Assembly: GCF_040655075.1 (NCBI RefSeq)
Contig: NZ_JBFAJC010000036.1
Span: 45,536-109,535 of the forward strand
From: Actinoallomurus sp040655075
GTDB taxonomy: Bacteria; Actinomycetota; Actinomycetes; Streptosporangiales; Streptosporangiaceae
Length of the DNA: 64,000 nt
Direction: 5' to 3'
In this document: piece by piece, positions 57,027 to 64,000 of the stretch
Position numbering within the stretch: the first letter of the stretch is position 1
How the letters are laid out: the number at the start of each line of letters is the position of its first letter
The notes under the pieces: model-generated
Database searches by the model: none
Told to the model about the DNA's origin: nothing
The model's input: only the letters and a program-made list of their open reading frames with translations
Translations under genes and position numbers: made by a program

Positions 57027-58054
57027 CCGAGTCGAAGCTGCTCGAAGCCGCCGCCGCGGGGGACGAGACGGCCTACGCCGAGCTGGTCGAACCACACCGC
57101 GATGCGCTGCACGCCCACTGCTACCGGATGCTCGGCTCGGTCCACGACGCCGAGGACGCCGTGCAGGAGACGCTCTTGCGGGCGTGGCGGAGCCTGGCGT
57201 CGTTCCAGGGACGCAGCTCGTTGCGTTCGTGGCTGTACACGATCGCGACCAACGTCTGCCTGCGGGCGATCGAGCGCCGGCCGGGACGCGTGCTGCCGAT
57301 CGATTACGGTCCCCCGGCCGATCCGCACCGACCGCTCGGCGAGCCGCTGGTCGAATCGACGTGGATCGAGCCGTACCCCGATGAGCGGTTCGGTCTCGAC
57401 GCCGGACTCGCCGGCCCGGAGGCCCGCTATGAGCAGCGCGAGAGCGTCGAACTCGCGTTCATCGCCGCGCTCCAACATCTGCCGGCCCGCCAGCGGGCAG
57501 TACTGATCCTCCGCGACGTGCTCGGCTTCTCCGGCGCCGAGGTCGCCGCGGCGCTCCAGACGACCACGGCGTCCGTGTACAGCGCGCTGCAGCGCGCCCA
57601 CGAAACCGTCGATCAGCGACTCCCCTCGCTCAGCCAGCAGGCGACACTCCGCGCGCTCGGTGACGCGCGGCTGCGAGAGATCGTCGACCGCTACGTTCAG
57701 GCTTGGGAGCGGCACGACGTCGGCGCGATCGTGGCCATGCTGACCGACAGCGCGACGATCGCGATGCCTCCGACCGCGACGTGGTGCGGTGGGCGCGAGA
57801 CAGTCGCGGCATCTCTGGCAGCAAGGCCGCTGGACGGCAGCCTGACGTGGCGGCTGACCCCTGCCCGCGCGAGCGGCCAGCTCGCCGCCCGCGCCTACCT
57901 CTGGGACCCCGCAGCCGACAGGTTCCGGCCGCACCACACTGCGGTGCTCACCCTGCACGGTGAGCTGATCGCCGAGATCAACACCTTCCTCGAGCCATGG
58001 GCGCTGACGTTGCACACTCCGGAGGGGGACGGCTGCCAACTCGGCCGATCCTGA
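57023..58054 (+). CDS. ECF sigma factor with SnoaL-like C-terminal domain (SigG-like)
   Basis: This 343-residue sigma factor has region 2 (HCYRMLGSVHDAEDAVQETLLRAWRSL, SSLRSWLYTIATNVCLRAIERRPGR) and region 4 (LPARQRAVLILRDVLGFSGAEVAAALQTTTASVYSALQRAHETV). The C-terminal NTF2/SnoaL domain (about 215-335) contains ATWCGGRETVAASLA. The length and layout match the SigG/ECF56-like group, in which the C-terminal domain modulates activity and no separate anti-sigma gene is needed. Confidence 0.88.
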   Translation: MTESKLLEAAAAGDETAYAELVEPHRDALHAHCYRMLGSVHDAEDAVQETLLRAWRSLASFQGRSSLRSWLYTIATNVCLRAIERRPGRVLPIDYGPPADPHRPLGEPLVESTWIEPYPDERFGLDAGLAGPEARYEQRESVELAFIAALQHLPARQRAVLILRDVLGFSGAEVAAALQTTTASVYSALQRAHETVDQRLPSLSQQATLRALGDARLREIVDRYVQAWERHDVGAIVAMLTDSATIAMPPTATWCGGRETVAASLAARPLDGSLTWRLTPARASGQLAARAYLWDPAADRFRPHHTAVLTLHGELIAEINTFLEPWALTLHTPEGDGCQLGRS

Positions 58055-58116
58055 CCACCTGCGTGCAGGTGGCGAACACACCCGGCACGCGACCGCCACC
58101 GGCCGGCGCCCTTACC

Positions 58117-58614
58117 TCACGACGCCGGGGCGGTCCGTCGGCTCATCCGGCGGTCGATGACATACGCGACGGCACCCGCGGCGATGAAGAGCGGGCACAA
58201 GGCGAGCACTACGCCCCCCACCATCTTCCATACCGCGTAGAAGTGGCGCTTCGTCAGCGACTCCGTGACGGCCACGTCGGGATCGGCGGGGTCGTACCGG
58301 ACGCGTATCCGGGCGCCCACGTGGTGGTCGCCGTCGACGCCCACCACATGCTCGGTGCCGTCGGCGGCGGTGAACCTGACCTTCATCGGCTTGATGTCGG
58401 TGGCGATCGGCTCGTCCCCGCGTACCCGCTTGGAGATCACTGTGGCGACGGCGGTCCGCCCGTGTCGGTTCAAGGCCGAAGCGTCGTCGTACGCCCGCGA
58501 CCCACTGCGTACGATGCCGATGGCCCCCGTGATGACGAAGACGGCGAACGCCACGCCCAGCAGTCCCGCGGGGATCGCCGCCAGCCGTAGCGTCCACTTC
58601 GTCGACTGCCGCAT
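58117..58614 (-). CDS. DUF3592-like membrane protein
   Basis: This protein of about 165 residues has two membrane segments (about 10-32 and 128-155) around an extracytoplasmic beta-rich loop (ATVISKRVRGDE, VVGVDGDHHVGARIRVRYDPADPDVAV). This is the DUF3592 pattern. The ATG at 58614 was preferred because GGGGAGCCGGGA is adjacent; an ATG nine codons upstream is possible. Function is unknown. Confidence 0.78.
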   Translation of the reverse strand: MRQSTKWTLRLAAIPAGLLGVAFAVFVITGAIGIVRSGSRAYDDASALNRHGRTAVATVISKRVRGDEPIATDIKPMKVRFTAADGTEHVVGVDGDHHVGARIRVRYDPADPDVAVTESLTKRHFYAVWKMVGGVVLALCPLFIAAGAVAYVIDRRMSRRTAPAS

Positions 58615-58776
58615 TCCCGGCTCCCCTGCGTTCCGCACCATCGCTCAGGATGAGGGCCCGCCGTCGAGCCTAAACCGCGCCCGTCAAGTGCTCAATGGCG
58701 TCTGCAGGTGGCGCGTCCGCCGGTCGCGCATCAATGATGACCTTTGCAAGGCATCGTGCATGCTTCGGGAGGGGCG

Positions 58777-59389
58777 TTGGAGCTTCGGGACATTGAGATT
58801 TTCCTGAGTGTTCCGGGAACGCTCTCCAGCGGTCCGGCTCGAACACCGCGACATGAACCCGGTCGACCCTCTCGTGCTGCTTCGCTCCGGCGAGATCGAC
58901 ATCGGTCATGTCTGGTTGCCGGTCCGCGAGCCCGACCTGACCATCGGCCCGGTCACCCACACCTCGGCGCTCGTCCTCGTGCTCGCCACCACTCACCCCT
59001 ACGCGTCCCGCGAGTCGGTCTGCCTGGAGGATTACGGCGACCTCACCTTCGTCGCGCATAGGTCCCCGATCCCCGCCTACATGGAGGAGGTGTTCCAGCC
59101 GTTCCACACGCCCGCGGGCCGCCCCATCCCCCGGGGCCCGGTCATCGGGAACTGGGACGAGCAGCTGAAGGTGGTGAGTGCCGGGCAGGCCGTCATCGCG
59201 ACCGCGGAGGAGGCGGCCCGCTTCTACTCCTGGCCCAACCTGACCTATCTCCCAGTACGCGACGCCCCGCCGGTCTCCTGGGCGCTGGTCTGGCGCACCG
59301 CCGCGGAGAACCCGCTCATCCGAACATTCGCGCAAACCGCCGCCGACGCCGTACGCCTCACAGCGCACGACGACTCGGTCACTCGGTGA
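58777..59389 (+). pseudogene. Remnant of a LysR family regulator
   Basis: The first ten codons of a LysR gene are recognisable at 58777 (LELRDIEIFL). The HTH and linker that should follow (about 85-90 residues) are missing. The frame then shifts, and the substrate-binding domain continues from about 58808 (FRERSPAVRLEHRD, LVLLRSGEIDIGHVWLP, VSAGQAVIATAEEAARFY). The result is an internal deletion with a frame change, leaving a 193-codon open fragment from a GTG at 58808 without DNA-binding capacity. Confidence 0.72.
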
Positions 59390-60614
59390 CCGACCTGCCG
59401 GAAGGCCGGCGGCGAGTCATGAGGCGGAGGGCGGGGCGTTCGACGGCGTAGAAGCTCAGGGTCGCGACCGCGATGGTCAGGGCGGTGATGACGGGGAACT
59501 CGGTGCGGAAGTCGCCGGTGAAGGCGACGTGGCCGGTGGCCTTGTACCAGGTGACGGAGACCGCGACCTGCCAGAGGAAGACGCCGTAGGAGATGCGGCC
59601 CAGGAAGCGCATGACGCGGTTGCCGAGGATCCGGTCGATACCGCCGGCGGGGGACAGGGCCACGGGGGCGACGAAGAAGGCCGCGACCAGGCCGTACAGC
59701 AGCACGCGCAGTTCCGATGTCCAGGTCGTGTCGAGGGTGGCCAGGTCGGAGGGGCCGGTGAGCGGCGAGGTGGCGAGGCAGTAGAGCACGCCGGCGATGG
59801 CCCAGCAGGTGCCCCACGACCGCGCGACCGTACGGCAGAACCGGACCGGTGCCGCCGAGCCCGTACGGGCCCAGACGGTCACCACGGACAGCGCCATGCC
59901 GATCGCGAACCAGGCGAAGTAGCGCGGCACCAGCACGCCCAGCTGGATCGACAGGTGCGGCGTGAACATGAAGATCGTGAAGACGAACGACACCGCCGCG
60001 TACGCCGCGATGCCGCGCAGCAGACGGCGGGCCCGACGATCGGCGTCGCCGGGCGCTCCGCGGCGGGCGTACCGGCCGAGAAGGGCGGCGGTGACGGGCA
60101 GGAGGGCGTACCAGGCGGCCTCGACGGTGAGGCTCCACATCTGGCCGAGCCCTGACGGGCCGAGGTAGGTGCCCCACCACGGGTGCGGGTCGTAGGTGTA
60201 CGTGAGGGTCAGCAGCTTCAGCCAGGTCCACGGGTCGCGGAGATGCTCCGTCAGGATCGTGGCGATGACGAAGGCGACGACGAGCCAGTACGCCGGCAGG
60301 ATCCGTGCGGCGCGACGCCACAGGTAGCGGCCCGTACGCGGTCGGCGATGTCCGTCGATGAGCAGTTCGGCCGCCCAGGGGCGGTACAGCAGCAGGCCGG
60401 ACAGGGTGAAGAAGACCGGCACGCCGATCGCGCCGCCGGACAGCAGGTAGGCCGTCGCGTCGTGCCTGAACGTGTGGCCGGTGTCGGCGGCGACGTGGAA
60501 GACCAGCACGGCGAGCGCCGCGACGGCCCGGACACCGTCCAGGGCGTCCTGGTGGCCCGAGATCGCCGGGAGGCCGGTGGCCGGTGCGCGCTCGGCGGCT
60601 CGCGTCGTGGTCAT
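59379..60614 (-). CDS. Acyltransferase family 3 membrane protein
   Basis: This 411-residue protein has about ten membrane segments. The OafA-type signature ALDGVRAVAALAVLVFH (His in the catalytic Hx motif) is near residue 25, and YLWRRAARILPAYWLV follows. It should O-acylate an extracytoplasmic glycan or lipid. Its stop overlaps the LysR remnant by 11 bp on the opposite strand. Its start overlaps the methyltransferase stop by ATGA, so these two genes form an operon. Confidence 0.9.
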   Translation of the reverse strand: MTTTRAAERAPATGLPAISGHQDALDGVRAVAALAVLVFHVAADTGHTFRHDATAYLLSGGAIGVPVFFTLSGLLLYRPWAAELLIDGHRRPRTGRYLWRRAARILPAYWLVVAFVIATILTEHLRDPWTWLKLLTLTYTYDPHPWWGTYLGPSGLGQMWSLTVEAAWYALLPVTAALLGRYARRGAPGDADRRARRLLRGIAAYAAVSFVFTIFMFTPHLSIQLGVLVPRYFAWFAIGMALSVVTVWARTGSAAPVRFCRTVARSWGTCWAIAGVLYCLATSPLTGPSDLATLDTTWTSELRVLLYGLVAAFFVAPVALSPAGGIDRILGNRVMRFLGRISYGVFLWQVAVSVTWYKATGHVAFTGDFRTEFPVITALTIAVATLSFYAVERPALRLMTRRRPSGRSVTE

Positions 60615-61348
60615 GGCGCCTTGCGGAGCACGAGCAGCAGGTTCCAGGTGAGGACCTCACGGACGCCGGGCACCCGGACGACCGGGGCGGCCCAGCCGGG
60701 GAGGTAGCGCGGCGTCGCCGCCTCGACGGTGACGCCGCCGCGGGCGTGCGCCCAGCGCAGGGCGGCGGCGACCGAGACGGGATGGAGACTCACCCCGTAC
60801 CGGTTCTTGGGCGGCCGGCCGTGCCGCCGCTCGTACCGCTGGGCGGCCCGGTGCCCGCCGAGGTAGTGCCAGGGCGAGGTCTCGTGGCCGCCCCAGGGGG
60901 ACAGCCAGTTGGTGAAGGCGAGGAAGACGACGCCGCCGGGGCGGACGACGCGGACCATCTCGTCGCCCATCCGCCACGGGTCTGGAACGTGTTCCAGGAC
61001 GTTCGACGAGAAGCACACGTCGACGGAGCCGGAGGCCAGCGGCAGGCCCAGCGCGCTGCCGAGGACCGAGCCGGGCGGCGGCGGGCCGTGCCGGGTCAGC
61101 TCACCGGCGTCGCACTCGACGCCGACGCACCGGGCGCCCGCGTCGCGCAGCGCGGTGGTGAAGAAGCCGGGGCCGCTGCCGACGTCCGCGACGACCCTGC
61201 CGTCGAGGGCCGTGTACCGGCTGAGCTGGGCGATCGTGTCGGCGGCGAGCAGCCGATAGAACCCCTCCGGGTCGGACTGCTCCTCGCGGAACGCCCGGAT
61301 CAGGCGTACCGAGCGGGCGAGCGTCGCACGATGCGGAGCGGTCGGCAA
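60611..61348 (-). CDS. Class I SAM-dependent methyltransferase
   Basis: This protein of about 245 residues has SAM-binding motif I VVADVGSGPGFFTTALRDAG, motif II CVGVECDAGEL, and the SVDVCFSSNVLEHVPDPWRM and VRVVRPGGVVFLAFTNW motifs. The substrate is unknown, but linkage to the acyltransferase and DUF3068 genes points to an envelope glycan or lipid. TTG 61348 is used because GGAGGTCCCCT precedes it. Upstream ATG 61402 has no ribosome binding site but is in frame. Confidence 0.86.
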   Translation of the reverse strand: MPTAPHRATLARSVRLIRAFREEQSDPEGFYRLLAADTIAQLSRYTALDGRVVADVGSGPGFFTTALRDAGARCVGVECDAGELTRHGPPPPGSVLGSALGLPLASGSVDVCFSSNVLEHVPDPWRMGDEMVRVVRPGGVVFLAFTNWLSPWGGHETSPWHYLGGHRAAQRYERRHGRPPKNRYGVSLHPVSVAAALRWAHARGGVTVEAATPRYLPGWAAPVVRVPGVREVLTWNLLLVLRKAP

Positions 61349-61478
61349 AGGGGACCTCCGGGAGGCAGAGGCCGCAATCCTACGCCCGGGTAACGTACTC
61401 ATCACGACAAACCGGCATAACCACCCATCAATTGCGCAGTCTTCTAGAATCCGGTCTCATTCGTGGCGGGAGGTCAAG

Positions 61479-62504
61479 GTGCGGCGGAACGTCGGAGTGG
61501 TCCTGACCGGTGCGGGGGCGTTCTTCCTCGCCTTCGCCGCCCTCATGCGTTTCTACGTCGCGGGCCAGGTCATCGCCGCCCCGGCGAACTTCTTCCAGCA
61601 GTCCACGCTGGAGGCGACGAACGCGTCGTACCTGGACACCGCCACCCTGAAGGTCCGCAAGGGTGTGCACCTGCGGGCGGTCAACACGGTCCGCGGTGAC
61701 GTACGGGCGGCGAGCGGGAAGATCGCCGTCTGGGACTCCTTCACCTCGATCGAGGACCCGGCCACGAAGAAGAGCGTGGAGATCCAGCAGCAGCGCGCGG
61801 CGTTCGACCGCCGCACCGGCACGCTCTACAACGTCCGGGGCGCGTCGGTGGGCGGCGACACGAGCGTCCGGCAGTCGGGGGTCGGGATGTTCTGGCCGAT
61901 CGGCGTGAAGAAGCAGACCTACCAGTACTTCGACCTGTCGACGAAGCGCCCGTGGCCGGCGACGTTCGGGGGGGAGGAGCGGATCCACGGCGTCCGGGCG
62001 TACCGCTTCGTCCAGCGGATCCCCCCGACCGTGACCGAGTCCGTCAAGGGCGGAGTTCCCGCCGCCCTGCTCAAGGTGAAGAACCCGAAGCGGCTCGCGG
62101 GCTATGACAAGAAGACCGGGAACGTCGCCGCGGACCGCGTCTACGACGCGACCGTGACGCTCTGGATCGACCCGCGGACCGGCGGACAGGTGAGCCAGGA
62201 GCAGCGGATCCGGACGGTCCTGCGCACCAGGGACGGCGTGGAGCGGCTCGTCGCCGCCGACCTCGACCTGAAGATGACCGACGCGAGCCAGAAGTCCCTC
62301 GTGCACGTCAACAAGAGCCAGGCGTTGAAGATCACGCTGCTGCGGATGGTCCTGCCTCTCGGCGGCGCGGCCCTCGGCCTGGTCCTGCTCGTCGTCGGGC
62401 TGGTGCTGGCCGTCCCCGGCCGGCAGACCATCATCCCCCTGCCCGACGACACGACGAAGGCGGACGGCCCGAGCCCGGCCGCCCGCCCCCGTTCCGGCGG
62501 CTGA
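61479..62504 (+). CDS. DUF3068 (PorA-like family) membrane protein
   Basis: This 341-residue protein has one N-terminal and one C-terminal membrane segment (VGVVLTGAGAFFLAFAALMRFY and LRMVLPLGGAALGLVLLVVGLVLAVPG). The extracytoplasmic domain of about 270 residues contains NTVRGDVRAASGKIAVWDSFTS, MFWPIGVKKQTYQYFDLS and LWIDPRTGGQV. This is the DUF3068 family, common in actinobacteria next to envelope-glycan genes, with unknown biochemistry. GTG start with GGGAGG ribosome binding site. Confidence 0.87.
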   Translation: MRRNVGVVLTGAGAFFLAFAALMRFYVAGQVIAAPANFFQQSTLEATNASYLDTATLKVRKGVHLRAVNTVRGDVRAASGKIAVWDSFTSIEDPATKKSVEIQQQRAAFDRRTGTLYNVRGASVGGDTSVRQSGVGMFWPIGVKKQTYQYFDLSTKRPWPATFGGEERIHGVRAYRFVQRIPPTVTESVKGGVPAALLKVKNPKRLAGYDKKTGNVAADRVYDATVTLWIDPRTGGQVSQEQRIRTVLRTRDGVERLVAADLDLKMTDASQKSLVHVNKSQALKITLLRMVLPLGGAALGLVLLVVGLVLAVPGRQTIIPLPDDTTKADGPSPAARPRSGG

Positions 62505-62535
62505 GTCCGGCCGCCCGCTCCGTTCCGGCGGCTGA

Positions 62536-63900
62536 TCAGCCGTCGATGCGGTGCTGCGTCCAGAAGGACGTCAGGTCGGTCGAGGTCGCGGCCTGGGCCG
62601 CCGCCTTGAACTCGGCCGTCGTCGACACGCCGTACCAGTGGGACTGCGCGAAGGAGCGCAGCAGGTTGGCCATCGCGGTCGTCCCGAGCACCCGGCTCAG
62701 GTCGTGGAGCGCGCACTTGCCGTACGTGTAGACGACCGTGCCATAGCGGCTCGAGTGGGCGTCCCAGTACGCCATCGAGTTGCTGATCTTCTCGGCGGAC
62801 GACGCCCAGGAGACGCTGTTCCAGCAGCCCGAGCCGCTGATGCCCTGGTACAGGTCGGTGGAGTAGTCGGCGAACGCCTCGTCCAGCCACGGGTCGTTGT
62901 ACTCGTCGTCGCCGACGATGCCGTACCACCACTGGTGCGCCAGCTCGTGCGCGAGCGCGGTGGAGCTGACCAGGTCGAGGACGAAGCCGGGGTACTCCAT
63001 GCCCCCGAACCAGAAGTTGTTGTCCAGGACGACGTCGACCTCGCCGTACGGGTAGGCCCCGAACCGCCCGCTGTGCGCGTCGATCGCCGACTTCGCCGTG
63101 CTCAGCATCGACTGGGCGGAGCTCGAACTGATCGAGCTCACCCGGTAGACGTTGACCTTCACGCCGCCCGGCGAGGTCCCGGAGATGACGCTGTACGGTC
63201 CGGCGCCCCACGCGAAGTCGCGGACCTTCGTCGCGGTCGCCGTGGTGATCGTGCGGCCGGAGGACCCGGGCGTGTCCACGGACGTGCCGGTCGCCGGGAC
63301 GCTGATGGAGCTGGGGTGGTCGAGCGTGACCTTGAAGTCACTGGCGAGGCTGTAGAACGACTCGCCGTTGTTGGTGTACGGGTCGAGGTGCCAGCCCGCG
63401 CCGTCCCGGATCGCCAGCACCGGCAGGGCGTTGCCGATGAAGTTGAACGACCCGTCGCGCCCGAACCGGTCCGCGCCGCTCGGCACGGCGATGCTCAGGT
63501 CGAACCCGATCGACCCGCTCTGCCCCTGGCCCAGCGGGCTCGGCAGCGTGACCTTCAGGGCCGTGCAGCTCACCTCGAGCGAGCCGGCCGTGCCGCCGGT
63601 GACGTTCGACACCGTGATCGGCGTCTGCGGGCAGCTGCCGTGGTAGTTGTCCCACAGCCGCAGGTACACCTCGGTGAGCGGGGTGGCCGAGGCGTTCGTG
63701 AAGCTCACGCTCTCGTGCCCGGTCCAGCTCGAACCACTGCTGTTGCTGGTCAGGTTGACCGTGTACGACGGCGTCGCCGGCGTCCGTACGGTGTCCGCGG
63801 CCGCCCGTACCGTGGCATGCGGGGTGGAGGCATGAGCCGCCACCGCCGGGGTCAGCGCGGTCGCCGCCGAGGCGAGCACCGCGATCAAAGTCTTCTTCAC
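62536..63900 (-). CDS. Secreted M1 family metallopeptidase
   Basis: This 454-residue secreted aminopeptidase-like enzyme has a signal peptide ending HAS. The M1 N-terminal beta domain includes GHESVSFTNASATPLTEVYLRLWDN. The gluzincin motif HELAHQWW is followed by WLDEAFADY for the third zinc ligand. FGGMEYPG replaces the GxMEN exopeptidase motif with a Tyr-Pro ending. The length is short for M1, as the C-terminal domain is absent. It is encoded tail-to-tail with DUF3068, ending 32 bp apart. Confidence 0.9.
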   Translation of the reverse strand: MKKTLIAVLASAATALTPAVAAHASTPHATVRAAADTVRTPATPSYTVNLTSNSSGSSWTGHESVSFTNASATPLTEVYLRLWDNYHGSCPQTPITVSNVTGGTAGSLEVSCTALKVTLPSPLGQGQSGSIGFDLSIAVPSGADRFGRDGSFNFIGNALPVLAIRDGAGWHLDPYTNNGESFYSLASDFKVTLDHPSSISVPATGTSVDTPGSSGRTITTATATKVRDFAWGAGPYSVISGTSPGGVKVNVYRVSSISSSSAQSMLSTAKSAIDAHSGRFGAYPYGEVDVVLDNNFWFGGMEYPGFVLDLVSSTALAHELAHQWWYGIVGDDEYNDPWLDEAFADYSTDLYQGISGSGCWNSVSWASSAEKISNSMAYWDAHSSRYGTVVYTYGKCALHDLSRVLGTTAMANLLRSFAQSHWYGVSTTAEFKAAAQAATSTDLTSFWTQHRIDG

Positions 63901-63922
63901 TTGTGACTCCTGGTGATGGAGA

Positions 63923-63951
63923 GGGCCCCGCGCGTTGGACGCGCGGGGCCC
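63923..63951 (-). terminator. GC-rich hairpin terminator
   Basis: GGGCCCCGCGCG (63923-63934) and CGCGCGGGGCCC (63940-63951) form a 12-bp perfect stem with a 5-nt loop. It lies between the M1 peptidase start and the end of the next minus-strand gene, so it most likely terminates the latter. Confidence 0.6.
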
Positions 63952-63964
63952 CGATGGATCACGG

Positions 63965-64000
63965 TCAGGATGCGTTGATGGCGACGTCGTCGATCACGAA
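63965..64000 (-). CDS. C-terminal end of a minus-strand gene
   Basis: The last 11 codons before TGA read FVIDDVAINAS. This ending is typical of a jelly-roll or carbohydrate-binding domain (IDDVxI) in a secreted protein, perhaps another hydrolase. Nothing more is visible, as the gene continues beyond the right edge. Confidence 0.4.
   Translation of the reverse strand, partial: FVIDDVAINAS

Noticed and set aside
1..64000. Insertion sequences, integrases, attachment sites or prophage genes
   Set aside because: I looked for transposase, integrase and tRNA-linked repeats and saw none. The accessory regions have no visible mobile-element machinery.

Overview
The window is high-GC actinobacterial DNA with GTG and TTG starts, 4-bp ATGA/GTGA gene overlaps, an ftsE-ftsX-smpB-ssrA block, DUF397/XRE pairs, several ECF sigma factors and an AftD-like glycosyltransferase. 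The tmRNA tag (ANSKRTQFALAA) is close to the tag I recall from Thermobifida. This points to Streptosporangiales, possibly an Actinomadura or Thermomonosporaceae relative. The assignment is an inference from gene content, not a database result.

Layout. (1) 1-6.7 kb is a conserved division and ribosome-rescue block: ftsE, ftsX, an S41 protease, smpB, a penicillin-binding-protein-like lipoprotein with degenerate catalytic motifs, a possible structured RNA, and tmRNA. (2) 6.7-14.2 kb holds a TPR protein, an XRE-like membrane protein, a secreted M15-like protein, a photolyase-SDR pair, an EI24/CysZ-like protein and a disordered membrane protein. (3) 14.2-19.0 kb holds two tandem fused-type acyl-CoA dehydrogenases. 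The second carries two blocks of in-frame 36-nt repeats. (4) 19.1-27.3 kb is a CHAT (caspase-like) island with three multi-pass membrane proteins sharing a WV[YF]D motif, a TPR protein that stops where a CHAT domain would begin, and a separate CHAT gene. (5) 27.4-35.9 kb is an envelope glycosylation operon: a GT-C-like protein, a DUF2613-like small protein, GT2, GT4 and an AftD-like enzyme. (6) 35.9-46.9 kb is an accessory region with regulator/enzyme pairs and a Ser/Thr kinase fused to two lipoyl-like domains. (7) 47.0-48.9 kb is an RsbW-like / XRE-DUF5753 / DUF397 cluster. (8) 48.9-54.1 kb is a MacAB-type exporter operon with a lipoprotein, then an ECF sigma factor with its partner. (9) 54.2-59.4 kb holds an epimerase/MarR pair, an SDR, a VOC/ECF sigma pair, a DUF3592 protein and a LysR remnant. 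(10) 59.4-64.0 kb returns to envelope functions: acyltransferase, methyltransferase, DUF3068 protein, M1 peptidase and the tail of another gene.

The most distinctive property is recurrent short-repeat expansion. It occurs inside coding sequences in frame (36-nt GRSHGG units, 45-nt and 36-nt repeats in two glycosyltransferase genes). It also occurs at stop/start overlaps of two operons, where the junction itself has been multiplied and now yields chained mini-ORFs. The strongest candidates for an undescribed system are the split TPR/CHAT membrane island and the kinase-lipoyl fusion.
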